Shown here in pieces: positions 15,743-23,840 of a DNA stretch of 64,000 bases. The notes under the pieces are model-generated. The model ran no database searches. It was given only the letters and a program-made list of their open reading frames with translations, and was not told the DNA's origin. The position numbers and the translations under genes were made by a program. The DNA comes from a virus. The DNA is taken from IMG/VR virus record IMGVR_UViG_3300034072_000758, positions 186,001 through 250,000 of that record. One strand, written 5' to 3'. Positions within the stretch are counted from its first letter, which is position 1, and every line of letters starts with the position of its first letter.

Positions 15743-16108
15743 CTACTTACTATCCCAATCAACATCTGACGAAAGAAGTTCGCGGACACGACCGAAAACC
15801 TGACCGGAAATCAGGCCGATGTCAGAGGCTTCATAGCGACCCACGAAACGTTCAGCACTCGTCCAGAAGCCTTCCCTGTCGCCACGGGTGCGCTCATGGG
15901 GGTTCTCGTCCCCAAGGCTGGCTCTGAGTTCCCAATGAGCCTTGAAACCATGATGGGTTTCGCCGTCACGCTGAATGGCTACCGCCACGAGGCGTTCGAC
16001 GTTCTTGGGGACAGTCTTAAACTTTACCGGGGTGCGTCCAGCAAGATCATTGAGTCCCTTGGGGCGGCGTTGAAGTTTCACGCTTGTTCTCCGTTTTCTT
16101 GATGTCAA
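15743..16108 (-). CDS. Conserved phage protein (121 aa)
   Basis: A basic N-terminus (MTSRKRRTSVKLQRRPKGLN) precedes a conserved-looking block: ERLVAVAIQRDGETHHGFKA, LRASLGDENPHERTRGD and EGFWTSAERFVGRYEA. I recognise this arrangement from hypothetical proteins of unrelated phages. It overlaps the upstream gene by 62 nt in another frame, which is long here, so the true start may be internal, although no better ATG exists. Confidence 0.75.
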   Translation of the reverse strand: MTSRKRRTSVKLQRRPKGLNDLAGRTPVKFKTVPKNVERLVAVAIQRDGETHHGFKAHWELRASLGDENPHERTRGDREGFWTSAERFVGRYEASDIGLISGQVFGRVRELLSSDVDWDSK

Positions 16109-16538
16109 TCAGGATACACTTCATCTGCCAAGTCAGGGGCAAGAGAAGCTTGGTGTTTTCCGAAAATGGGCGAATTTCGTCAGCCAGTTCGTTGATGTAG
16201 GTTCTGAGCTTTTTCGAATGCGCGTAGCGGATAAGTTCTTGGTTGATCAGTGGCCAGTTTGGTGTGAGGAAGTCTCGGTCGAGGGATTTGATACTGATGG
16301 CCCATTCCAGAGCCGCCATCCCGCCGCGCATGGCTTCATTTAACAAATATTCATGCCAGTCTAGCAGTTTACGTTGGCTTGACTTGCGGAACAAACCCTT
16401 GACCGTGATCGTGTGATCCATGAGTGTCTTGGTCGTAGTTTCCAGTTCGGCAATGTCGAGTTCAACTCTCGCCAAAGTCACAGTCAGTGCGGCACGAAGG
16501 TTCTTGACGCGGAAAGAAACTTGAGTGGTGTCAGCCAT
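16047..16538 (-). CDS. Hypothetical helical protein (163 aa)
   Basis: Starts MADTTQVSFRVKNLRAALTV at 16538, 5 nt after the upstream stop, preferred to an ATG 24 nt earlier that would overlap the upstream gene by 19 nt. Mostly helical, with ARVELDIAELETTTKTLMDH and WEYxL-like features; it ends TPPQGTQ. Its last 62 nt overlap the next gene. Function unknown. Confidence 0.75.
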   Translation of the reverse strand: MADTTQVSFRVKNLRAALTVTLARVELDIAELETTTKTLMDHTITVKGLFRKSSQRKLLDWHEYLLNEAMRGGMAALEWAISIKSLDRDFLTPNWPLINQELIRYAHSKKLRTYINELADEIRPFSENTKLLLPLTWQMKCILIDIKKTENKRETSTPPQGTQ

Positions 16539-16543
16539 GATGA

Positions 16544-16807
16544 TTACTTTCTGAAAATCCATTTAGCGCCGAATAGCATGGTCGCGCACATGATCGGCAT
16601 AAGGAGGGCGGAGGTATTTTGAGTGAATAGGCCCACCGCTAAAGCGAGCCACAAGACTATCAGTGCCATTATGGCAGCGAAATCAATCTTGTTTTTCCAC
16701 ATTGAAGCGAAGCCGACATCTAACACATGATAGGTCAGGGCAAGCGTTGAAATGCAGGAAAACACCGACAAGAAAACTTGCCCCAGAATGATCCAGTTAA
16801 TTCCCAT
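16544..16807 (-). CDS. Small integral membrane protein (87 aa)
   Basis: Three hydrophobic segments, near residues 5-28 (WIILGQVFLSVFSCISTLAL), 42-62 (FAAIMALIVLWLALAVGLF) and 66-82 (ALLMPIMCATMLFGAKW), predict an inner-membrane protein with a basic C-terminal end (IFRK). It overlaps the upstream gene by 11 nt. Possible holin-like or exclusion role; nothing here decides. Confidence 0.78.
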   Translation of the reverse strand: MGINWIILGQVFLSVFSCISTLALTYHVLDVGFASMWKNKIDFAAIMALIVLWLALAVGLFTQNTSALLMPIMCATMLFGAKWIFRK

Positions 16808-17045
16808 CGATCTTCCTCTTTAACTCATTGTATGCGATGTATTGACGAACAAGCATGGCGATGGCCTGAGCCTTCACATCAAAGAGACTGGTAGATTGTG
16901 AATGAAGCGCTTGGATCAGGCTTTCGAAGGCTTCATCTTCGGGCATCGTCCCAGACAACGCACCATCCACGTCGAATTGGATATAATGAGCGATCAATCG
17001 TTCGAACTCGGTGGGTTCTTTCTTATCCACGATTTTCGTCCCCAT
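16797..17045 (-). CDS. Hypothetical protein (82 aa)
   Basis: The internal ATG at 17045 (MGTKIVDKKEPTEFERLIAH) is chosen because the frame upstream lies inside the preceding gene. Helical and acidic in the middle (MPEDEAFESLIQAL), ending LKRKIDGN. No family recognised. Confidence 0.72.
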   Translation of the reverse strand: MGTKIVDKKEPTEFERLIAHYIQFDVDGALSGTMPEDEAFESLIQALHSQSTSLFDVKAQAIAMLVRQYIAYNELKRKIDGN

Positions 17046-17052
17046 AATGATG

Positions 17053-17412
17053 CTATTCCGAATACTTGAGGATATAGGCCAGCAAGTTGGCTTCCGCTGC
17101 CTTGCGGCCACCAAACCAAGGCAGTTTGATTTTGGGTTTGATACTATTCATTTCCTCGGAAGACATGGTGACGTGTTGGCCACCCTCTTCATGCTTTTTG
17201 CGCTGGATACGATAGTCCAGAACGAACCCATCCCCGACGATCTCGAAGCCGTAGAACCAAGTATCGAACATCTTTTGTGACCAATAGATCAGCAGAAGAC
17301 CGTCCCAACGCAGTTCTTCGCCCTTGACGCCGAAGCCGAAATCAACCTCGTCGGCAACACCTTTTATGCCGAAATTACGAAGCATCTTTTCGAGAGAAGG
17401 TAAATTTTCCAT
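17053..17412 (-). CDS. Hypothetical protein (119 aa)
   Basis: Starts MENLPSLEKMLRNFGIKGVA. Aromatic and strand-rich centre (LLLIYWSQKMFDTWFYGFEI) and a basic segment PWFGGRKAAE before the end AYILKYSE. The end vaguely resembles a TMF tail (NLLAYILKYSE), but the acidic lead is missing. Follows the HD gene without a gap. Confidence 0.72.
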   Translation of the reverse strand: MENLPSLEKMLRNFGIKGVADEVDFGFGVKGEELRWDGLLLIYWSQKMFDTWFYGFEIVGDGFVLDYRIQRKKHEEGGQHVTMSSEEMNSIKPKIKLPWFGGRKAAEANLLAYILKYSE

Positions 17413-18033
17413 TTACTTCTCCGATGCTTTGATGAACAGGGTGATCAATTCATGTTGATCCTTGAGGATGCTTTCAAGCGAATAGAACGCATCCATAAAG
17501 ACCGGGTGAAGCCGTCGAGCTTCCTTGAGCATCGGGAGGAAATATACCTGAACTTCTTCGGCATACTTCTTTTGTTTTTCAATAGAGAACTTACCACGGT
17601 TCATGGACTGAAAGTTGTTCTTCCGATCACAACCCTTCACCAGAGCCGTCACCGGGTCGGTGGCAAGCTGGCCGAAGTATGTGGGATAGTCCTTCCAGAG
17701 GTTTTTGTTGAGCCACTGAGCACGACGCCAGTTGTCTTCGCCGAAATTCTGAATGTACCACGATGGAGGCAGAGCTTCGGGATAGTCTTCCGGGGTATCA
17801 TGAAGCAGGGCGCAAATGATCACGTCTTCGAGGATCGAGTCAATCCCCTTGACGGTCATGAGGTGAAGGGCGATTTCGATCTGGTGTTGAAACTCAGGGG
17901 TTTCACCATCCTTACGAAAATCCTTGTGGATTTTGCGGGCCGTTTCCAGAGCTACCAGTGCGCGCGTATAGTTCGCACCGAGAAGGCGGAACTTGAGAGC
18001 GATGTAGAGCTTGGAAAACTTGGTGGCCGACAT
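17413..18033 (-). CDS. HD-domain phosphohydrolase, SpoT/MESH1-like (206 aa)
   Basis: Matches the HD hydrolase domain of RelA/SpoT proteins: KDGETPEFQHQIEIALHLMT, then ILEDVIICALLHDTPEDYPE (HD near residue 78) and VKGCDRKNN, which would supply the remaining metal ligand. No synthetase, TGS or ACT domain. By analogy with small alarmone hydrolases it may degrade (p)ppGpp or another nucleotide during infection; the substrate is inferred. First gene after a TTGACA promoter, with AGGGAT as ribosome site. Confidence 0.82.
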   Translation of the reverse strand: MSATKFSKLYIALKFRLLGANYTRALVALETARKIHKDFRKDGETPEFQHQIEIALHLMTVKGIDSILEDVIICALLHDTPEDYPEALPPSWYIQNFGEDNWRRAQWLNKNLWKDYPTYFGQLATDPVTALVKGCDRKNNFQSMNRGKFSIEKQKKYAEEVQVYFLPMLKEARRLHPVFMDAFYSLESILKDQHELITLFIKASEK

Positions 18034-18064
18034 ATTTTATCCCTTCACATGATCTAAGAATACA

Positions 18065-18093
18065 TGTGTAACAGGATTATCCAATATTGTCAA
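18065..18093 (-). promoter_or_regulatory. Sigma70-like promoter
   Basis: Minus strand TTGACA (18093-18088), a 17-nt spacer and TACACA (18070-18065) upstream of the HD gene at 18033. The -10 is imperfect. Confidence 0.6.
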
Positions 18094-18103
18094 CCTATCA
18101 ATA

Positions 18104-18481
18104 TCATTTGGTCAGCAGTATATTACTGATGAACTCTTCGACTTCTTCGACAGACAATGAAGACTTGATGTTCACAAAATGGGACCGAAAAACTGGATAA
18201 CCATTATTATCGTTCGCAAAATAATGTGTATAAAGAATACGTATCCCATCGGCTATTATTAGTGCGGAGAAATGTATTCCACTGTAATTAGGAATCATTG
18301 TTCCTATAACGGTGGATCGCCACTTAAGTCTTATGTCTCGATAGCTGTCTCTAAACTCTACACTTCTACCCGCATATCCTCGCTTGATACTTCCTGTATA
18401 GACACACGAACTTTTGTGGCGAATAACAGCAACGAGGTCATCCCACACACTTTCCGGTAAGGTGTTTTTAATTCTACGCAT
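18104..18481 (-). CDS. TMF paralog (125 aa)
   Basis: Starts MRRIKNTLPESVWDDLVAVI, with the Trp helix, and ends SVEEVEEFISNILLTK. Middle strands FSALIIADGIRILY. Last gene of a five-member TMF run; its ATG overlaps the upstream stop by 8 nt. Confidence 0.86.
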   Translation of the reverse strand: MRRIKNTLPESVWDDLVAVIRHKSSCVYTGSIKRGYAGRSVEFRDSYRDIRLKWRSTVIGTMIPNYSGIHFSALIIADGIRILYTHYFANDNNGYPVFRSHFVNIKSSLSVEEVEEFISNILLTK

Positions 18482-18929
18482 CTTGAAGCAACGTAGTCAT
18501 GAGAAGTTCTTCAAGTTCTTCGAGAGGAAGGCTCGTTTTAATACTGGCGCGGGGAGGTAAACTCTTAACACGAAAAGACATGAATGGTGTTACGGTTGCA
18601 TTTGGGTAAGACGGATCAGTACCTACTGACCAAATTTTCTCAATTACATATGGTTCATAAACATAAATTTTATATTCTTTAGCCAATATCAAGTGAGTAT
18701 ATCGTAAACCAGTATCCCGACCATCTTGATGCGTTTTCTTATTAGCTCTTGTGCGGACTATTATGCCGTCCAACTCCAATCGCATAATCCGCATACTGCG
18801 CCTCTGATACAGCGAATTTGACCAACTATCTTTCTCGGAATCGGTCATTTGGTTATAAATGCGACGGCTCATGAAGCAGCAAAAATTTTGCCATTTTTGT
18901 GGATCGATGGTACTTAGGGCACGACGCAT
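18474..18929 (-). CDS. TMF paralog (151 aa)
   Basis: Starts MRRALSTIDPQKWQNFCCFM and ends LEELEELLMTTLLQDA, a strong tail. The ATG at 18929 shares its A with the upstream TGA; the in-frame GTG at 18938 is less likely. Function unknown. Confidence 0.85.
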   Translation of the reverse strand: MRRALSTIDPQKWQNFCCFMSRRIYNQMTDSEKDSWSNSLYQRRSMRIMRLELDGIIVRTRANKKTHQDGRDTGLRYTHLILAKEYKIYVYEPYVIEKIWSVGTDPSYPNATVTPFMSFRVKSLPPRASIKTSLPLEELEELLMTTLLQDA

Positions 18930-19282
18930 CACAGACACTCTATCGCCAGATAATCTTCAAGTTCTTCACAGGAGCATCGGAGGCGCAGTCTACCCTTTGG
19001 TATATAATCTTCGCTCGTGAGACGGTGAAGCGGCACAGTCCTGCGACCATGTGGTATGTCACTCAAATCGATATGTATCATCAACGTAAACTTGGCGCAG
19101 ACGATCACAACCCTTCGCGTATCATAGCCGGTAGATTCACGATCCATCACAACCGTGTCTCGGATAGTTATATCCCCTCGTTGCGCCGTGAAATAGGCGC
19201 TGAACTTATGGAACTCAACTTTATCGCGGTCGAACCGTCGCGTTAAAGCTTGGAGCACTTTGAAGGGGATGAAATTCTTCAT
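18929..19282 (-). CDS. TMF paralog (117 aa)
   Basis: Starts MKNFIPFKVLQALTRRFDRD and ends SCEELEDYLAIECL, a short tail. Middle strands RRVVIVCAKFTLMIHIDL. Overlaps the upstream gene by 1 nt (TAATG). Confidence 0.83.
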   Translation of the reverse strand: MKNFIPFKVLQALTRRFDRDKVEFHKFSAYFTAQRGDITIRDTVVMDRESTGYDTRRVVIVCAKFTLMIHIDLSDIPHGRRTVPLHRLTSEDYIPKGRLRLRCSCEELEDYLAIECL

Positions 19283-19710
19283 TAGGTAAATATGTAATAC
19301 TTAATAGCACTCGAAAATGTCTTGAAGCCATTAGTATTCTCCACACCATAAACACGGCCACGAATGATGCCAAAGAAAAACAATACACAAAGAGACGTAT
19401 CACTGAGCGTATTCAGCAACGCGGCGTCATTTATGTCGGCTTTGTTTTCATCGTCAGGATTCAACCGTCCACCCTTTTCGATGATTACTCTCACCTGAGC
19501 GCGATCTTCATCATTAAGTGGGGCAACCGGGAAATCCGTGACGACGCCCGTACAGAACTCTTCGAGCGCGGCGGGGTCCGGCGAATATGCAGGGGGCTTC
19601 GGACCCACGCAAAGTCGGTCAACGCCGCTTTCAGGCGACGACTTCGGATTCACGAACAAAGCATTGTAGCGAACGATGGTCTCTTGAATTTTGGTTAGAC
19701 GGTCGGTCAT
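19282..19710 (-). CDS. Hypothetical protein inside TMF run (142 aa)
   Basis: Unlike its neighbours. The N-terminal half is Pro-rich (VGPKPPAYSPDPAALEEF), followed by ADINDAALLNTLSDTSLCVL and a C-terminus with aromatic strands (KTFSSAIKYYIFT). No TMF tail. Coupled to TMF genes on both sides, so presumably expressed with them. Confidence 0.72.
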   Translation of the reverse strand: MTDRLTKIQETIVRYNALFVNPKSSPESGVDRLCVGPKPPAYSPDPAALEEFCTGVVTDFPVAPLNDEDRAQVRVIIEKGGRLNPDDENKADINDAALLNTLSDTSLCVLFFFGIIRGRVYGVENTNGFKTFSSAIKYYIFT

Positions 19711-20153
19711 ATGTGATTCCTTCTAAGAAGAGTTGACTTTATCATAAGTTCTTCCAGATCGTCAACGGTATATCTTGGATGAAATTTAATCCAACCGGGG
19801 TGTACTATATCATCTACTTTGAAAAAAATACCCGCGCCAAATACAAAAGGAAATGTAATATTTTCTTCGGGCGTCACATAAAGATGATCAATAAAAAGCG
19901 TCATCGCAAACTTATATGGAATGACCATAGTTAGATGATAGCGCATAGACGAATAGTCATATCGATAATGATCAGCATTATCGAAACCTGAAAATATTTC
20001 TCGAACACGCGGAGCATCAGGCGGGGAACCCGGATGTCTCCCAAAGGTATAGATTCTGGTATTCGGAGTATTGCGGGTTATTTCTGGCCGAATATTATCA
20101 GCCAGCTTATTATATAAATCCACCCAAGCCGATGTTTTATATACGTTCTTCAT
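19707..20153 (-). CDS. TMF paralog (148 aa)
   Basis: Starts MKNVYKTSAWVDLYNKLADN (W helix) and ends VDDLEELMIKSTLLRRNHI, with five basic or polar residues after the hydrophobic part. Strand-rich middle (MVIPYKFAMTLFIDHLYV). Overlaps neighbours by 4 nt. Confidence 0.85.
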   Translation of the reverse strand: MKNVYKTSAWVDLYNKLADNIRPEITRNTPNTRIYTFGRHPGSPPDAPRVREIFSGFDNADHYRYDYSSMRYHLTMVIPYKFAMTLFIDHLYVTPEENITFPFVFGAGIFFKVDDIVHPGWIKFHPRYTVDDLEELMIKSTLLRRNHI

Positions 20154-20695
20154 GTGAATGTCAGCTTACGCATCATGAACATATCTTCGATTTGTTCATC
20201 GGTTAGCTCAATACGCGGTTCTTCATAGTTGAGAAAAAGGAAATTATTATCGGGAAGGTCTGATGCTCTACTGACTTCAAAAGTATCGAAACATTTTGGT
20301 AGATATTTGGCCGCGAACTCCCGATCTATCTTGCCATTATGTATTATGGATCGGGGTTTATCCACATTAAACGTTGTCCCGTCCGGTCTGAGGATATTCA
20401 TTACTCCTCGCACTGAAAACAATTTCCCATTGCGCCGAAAGGCTTTGAAACACACCCGTTTCAAATAGATATGCGTTTTATTAAACATAACCAAATGCTT
20501 GACCATGTATACGGACGAGACGCTGAACATCAAGCGATCATCGCCATATTCATCATCCATCCGCATACTAAGCGTATCATTCACGAAATGCGTTTCGATG
20601 TTATCTCGAAAAGGGTGTTGCTGAACAACAACCTCGTTATGGACACCATCAGCGTTGTTGATGAACCACAGCCATGTCTCTACGTCACGAAGCAT
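20150..20695 (-). CDS. TMF paralog, long (181 aa)
   Basis: One of the longest members. MLRDVETWLWFINNADGVHN opens with the Trp helix, and LTDEQIEDMFMMRKLTFT ends it. The middle holds about 40 extra residues (KAFRRNGKLFSVRGVMNILR). Overlaps the upstream 65-aa gene by 11 nt. Confidence 0.84.
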   Translation of the reverse strand: MLRDVETWLWFINNADGVHNEVVVQQHPFRDNIETHFVNDTLSMRMDDEYGDDRLMFSVSSVYMVKHLVMFNKTHIYLKRVCFKAFRRNGKLFSVRGVMNILRPDGTTFNVDKPRSIIHNGKIDREFAAKYLPKCFDTFEVSRASDLPDNNFLFLNYEEPRIELTDEQIEDMFMMRKLTFT

Positions 20696-20882
20696 TGACC
20701 ACCGGGATTTTATTGGCCTCAGCCATCCCGATTGAATCGTACAGCGAGCGTTGGGCGTCGAGCGCCGTATCCCAGCGCTGAAATTTCAGGTCGTTTTCTT
20801 TTTCGCGGACAGTGTGCCACATAAACACGAAAGAACGCTTTTGAAGCTCGACGTAACCATTGTGCTGAACGATGCGATACAT
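20685..20882 (-). CDS. Hypothetical protein (65 aa)
   Basis: A small soluble protein, MYRIVQHNGYVELQKRSFVF, with helix RWDTALDAQRSLYDSIGMAE. AGGG lies upstream and a promoter is available at 20910-20938. Leads the TMF run 18104-20695. No family recognised. Confidence 0.72.
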   Translation of the reverse strand: MYRIVQHNGYVELQKRSFVFMWHTVREKENDLKFQRWDTALDAQRSLYDSIGMAEANKIPVVNAS

Positions 20883-20909
20883 GGTGTTTTCCCTAATGAT
20901 GATTAACCG

Positions 20910-20938
20910 AATATAAGCGATATAGTTGATAGAGTAAA
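20910..20938 (-). promoter_or_regulatory. Promoter candidate after terminator
   Basis: Minus strand TTTACT (20938-20933), a 17-nt spacer and TATATT (20915-20910), placed immediately after the gltX terminator and before the 65-aa gene. Restarting transcription here fits the layout; the -35 is weak. Confidence 0.45.
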
Positions 20939-20940
20939 TA

Positions 20941-20972
20941 AAAAAATACCCGGCTCAAATCAGGCCGGGTAT
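20941..20972 (-). terminator. Intrinsic terminator after gltX
   Basis: Stem ATACCCGGC/GCCGGGTAT (20946-20954, 20964-20972) followed on the minus strand by a run of T (20946-20941). Isolates gltX from the TMF operon downstream. Confidence 0.85.
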
Positions 20973-20975
20973 ATC

Positions 20976-22646
20976 TTATGGCAGCAGCCTACGGAGTGTT
21001 TCATCCCGGCCCAAAATGTACATGACATTGTGGTTTTCCGGCGAGGACTTAGCTCCTGTCAGGGCCACACGTAATGCTGGACCGAAATCCTTCATCTTGA
21101 GGCCCTTCGCTTCAATGAACCCCTTGATAGCAAATTGAAGCGCATCTGGTTCCCAGATGACAAGGCTCAGGGCGTCAGAGAAGCCCGCCAGAGGCGAACT
21201 ATCCGCCACTTCGATACCACGGCTCCAAATGAACTCCATGTCGTTCTTGAGGCTCAGAAGCGTCGAATGCTTACCCTTGAGAACCGACACAGCGCGAACA
21301 ATGCGATCCATGATCTCATTAGTTACACCGGTTGAGCGTTGATCGATCCATTCCACGATCCGTGACTCATCAACCATCTTCATCCACTCAGCATTGATGC
21401 TGTCCAGCTTCTTGAAGTCGAAACGAGCCGGGGAAGATTTCACATCGGTGATGTTGAACTTGGCGATAGCTTCATCCAACGGGAAGACATCTTGTTCACC
21501 GAACGACCAGCTAAGATGGCACAGGTAATTGACCAGACCTTCGGTCAAGTAACCCATTTCGAGATAGTGTGAGACATCCGTAGCGTCACGACGCTTGGAC
21601 ATCTTCTTGCCGTCCGGCCCGTTGATCAGCGGCATGTGAGCGAAGGTGGGGATAGCCCAACCCATGAGCTTGTAGATCATGTATTGCTTGGGAGTATTCC
21701 CCAAGTGATCGTCGCCCCGGATAACATGTGTGACACCCATGTCATGATCGTCCACCGCAACCGCCAGATTGTAGGTCGGGGTTCCATCGGTGCGCAGGAG
21801 AACGATGTCATCCACATGGGATGAATTGAAGGTCACGTCACCTTTGATTTGATCATGGATGATGATCGTTTCATCGTTGGGGACTTTCAGGCGCACGACA
21901 TGCGGAGAACCAACCGGCTCAGGAACGTTGTATTCGTATTCCATGTCGCGGTAGAAAGAGCGGAAACCGGTCCCGGCGTTCTTGGACTTGAGCTTGTCTT
22001 CATCCGTTTCGTCCGGGGTGCTGTAGTCACGATACGCATGACCATTCGCCAGCAGGGTCGCAACAACCGACGCATGACGCTTGGCGTTATCGCTTTGAAG
22101 AACCGGGTCGGCATCGTCGTTGATCCCAAGTCGGGAAAGACCGGAAAAGATCGAGCGAATGGAGTCTTTGGTCGAACGTTCCTTGTCGGTGTCTTCGATA
22201 CGCAGCAGGAACTTACCACCCGTGGCGCGAGCGTACATATAGTTGAACAGCGCCGTTCGCGCCGAACCGATATGAAGATCACCGGTTGGCGATGGTGCGA
22301 AACGAGTCACGACCGGACGGTTATATGGTAGGATGCGAGGCGTCTTGTCCGTATAGCCCAGATCAAGAAGCTTGTTGACGAAATCATCCGGGGATGTGTC
22401 TTCGTCATGAAGACGAGACATAAGATCGAACAGTTCGGGCATTCGCCCGATCATACCCCAGCAATCGTTGAAGATTTGGAACGATGGGGTTATCGAGCCA
22501 CCGATACGCGCCCAATTGACTTCGAACGAACCAGTCAACTCGTCATCCGTATATTCGATAAAAACTTTATCGATTTCATGCTCGGACACGGGCGCACCAG
22601 CGGCCCAATCACAAGCACGATAATGGGTGAACGATTTGACGGCCAT
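20976..22646 (-). CDS. gltX: Glutamyl-tRNA synthetase with N-terminal extra domain
   Basis: Residues from about 110 on are a class I glutamyl-tRNA synthetase: VVTRFAPSPTGDLHIGSART (HIGH-type motif at 125-128), RIEDTDKERS, GTPTYNLAVAVDDHDMGVTH, VIRGDDHL and GKKMSKRRD (KMSKS-type motif at 348-352), then an anticodon-binding region of near-normal length. Catalytic motifs look intact. Residues 1-105 are an unrelated domain (LTGSFEVNWARIGGSITPSF) that cellular enzymes lack. It has its own promoter, AGGAG and a terminator, so it is a single-gene unit. A phage-borne GluRS is rare; the role is inferred to be sustaining or altering glutamate charging. Confidence 0.95.
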   Translation of the reverse strand: MAVKSFTHYRACDWAAGAPVSEHEIDKVFIEYTDDELTGSFEVNWARIGGSITPSFQIFNDCWGMIGRMPELFDLMSRLHDEDTSPDDFVNKLLDLGYTDKTPRILPYNRPVVTRFAPSPTGDLHIGSARTALFNYMYARATGGKFLLRIEDTDKERSTKDSIRSIFSGLSRLGINDDADPVLQSDNAKRHASVVATLLANGHAYRDYSTPDETDEDKLKSKNAGTGFRSFYRDMEYEYNVPEPVGSPHVVRLKVPNDETIIIHDQIKGDVTFNSSHVDDIVLLRTDGTPTYNLAVAVDDHDMGVTHVIRGDDHLGNTPKQYMIYKLMGWAIPTFAHMPLINGPDGKKMSKRRDATDVSHYLEMGYLTEGLVNYLCHLSWSFGEQDVFPLDEAIAKFNITDVKSSPARFDFKKLDSINAEWMKMVDESRIVEWIDQRSTGVTNEIMDRIVRAVSVLKGKHSTLLSLKNDMEFIWSRGIEVADSSPLAGFSDALSLVIWEPDALQFAIKGFIEAKGLKMKDFGPALRVALTGAKSSPENHNVMYILGRDETLRRLLP

Positions 22647-22673
22647 AAAATATCTCCTAGAGCAATTTTCGGC

Positions 22674-22702
22674 ATTCTAGGATAATATTGTTAGACTGTC
22701 AA
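22674..22702 (-). promoter_or_regulatory. Sigma70-like promoter of gltX
   Basis: Minus strand TTGACA (22702-22697), a 17-nt spacer and TAGAAT (22679-22674), near consensus. The -35 overlaps the stop codon of the upstream gene. Confidence 0.8.
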
Positions 22703-23412
22703 GTCAATTGCCACGATCCTTTTGAGGTTTGTATCCAATTACCTCTCGCCCTAAATGATTTTACAATCTTATGTAAGTAAAATACATCATTAGCTGAGTT
22801 ATGAAGACGCTTCTTCTTAAACGGTATGTCAAATCGTTTCAACAGAGTAGCCAGCGAGGGGGTGTTTATAACCGGAAACTTCTGATTAGGTAACCGAATA
22901 GAGTATTCAAATCCGTCTTCGATGTCGATCAATTCTTTGATAGGAATATTGTTGTCGGTCAAATATTTCGATTCGATCATCTGGTTAAACACCATAACCA
23001 CTTGGTCTTTCATGATCATCTTGAGAATATGCTTCATAAACTCCAAGGAAGAGTTCTTAAAGATGATAGTGTTATGGAACTCGTTCGTTTTGGATACACC
23101 GGGCTTTTCACGCTCATCGAATATGAAACGATAGACTTTGTTTATTTTGTTTCTACGAACAACACAAACCGAAGCCTCGTGAAACTCGACGTATTCGCCA
23201 TAAATGAAATACTCAGTGTCAAATGTCACGTAGTTATTGATGGCTTCGAGCTTCTTACGGAAGCTTAATTGGCGCTGGGGTAGCTGTTCTATGCGACGTT
23301 CGCGTCGGCGTTGTAGCAGCGCTCTACGGCGATCTTGTAGCTTTCTGATCCGCGCTACCAGAACCGGGTCTTTGCTTTGAGAAAGATCATGAAGTTTTTT
23401 ACCGATATTCAT
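22699..23412 (-). CDS. DEDD-type 3'-5' exonuclease-like protein (237 aa)
   Basis: RNase H-fold exonuclease pattern: YVTFDTEYF (D65-x-E67, Exo I) and HNSANDVFYLHKIV (Exo III-like H and D) after a basic, Arg-rich helical N-terminus (QDRRRALLQRRRERR). The Exo II position, where DEDD enzymes have Asp, reads VVMVFNQMIESKYL with Asn, so it may be inactive or use another residue. The basic N-terminus suggests nucleic-acid binding. Last gene of the long operon that starts at the HD/PPAT gene. Confidence 0.72.
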   Translation of the reverse strand: MNIGKKLHDLSQSKDPVLVARIRKLQDRRRALLQRRRERRIEQLPQRQLSFRKKLEAINNYVTFDTEYFIYGEYVEFHEASVCVVRRNKINKVYRFIFDEREKPGVSKTNEFHNTIIFKNSSLEFMKHILKMIMKDQVVMVFNQMIESKYLTDNNIPIKELIDIEDGFEYSIRLPNQKFPVINTPSLATLLKRFDIPFKKKRLHNSANDVFYLHKIVKSFRARGNWIQTSKGSWQLT

Positions 23413-23840
23413 TTGCTTGCCTGTAATATAATTAGGGCCAAAGCATCATCGGCCTGTTCTCGATTACTATATCGCTTGAGTTCAAACCCATTCCATAGCG
23501 GTTGAGCATTCAATTCCAGCGTATTCTTATCGTTCAAATTCAATGTCACGGACTTATCATTGAATTTGTCAGTGACCCGACGAAACTTCGCACTGATCTT
23601 GAAGTGTTTGGAGACGCGCAGCGTAACAATCGTACCGAAAAAGTATCCATAATGATCTTCACTATTCGGCGTCGTCTCAATGATGATACGAAGCTTCCCT
23701 GCGCAAGTCTCCAACGAACGATGATAAATTATTTTTTGTCGGTAATTGGCGCGGGATATGATCTCTTTCTCGAAGGTTGATTTCGAGATAATGTCAAACC
23801 AGAACTCAACATTTTTCAAAATATTATGGATATGCGTCAT
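23409..23840 (-). CDS. TMF paralog (143 aa)
   Basis: Starts MTHIHNILKNVEFWFDIISK (FW helix) and ends EQADDALALIILQASK. Typical middle strands VTLRVSKHFKISAKFRRV and SVTLNLNDKNTLEL. Overlaps both neighbours by 4 nt. Confidence 0.87.
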   Translation of the reverse strand: MTHIHNILKNVEFWFDIISKSTFEKEIISRANYRQKIIYHRSLETCAGKLRIIIETTPNSEDHYGYFFGTIVTLRVSKHFKISAKFRRVTDKFNDKSVTLNLNDKNTLELNAQPLWNGFELKRYSNREQADDALALIILQASK

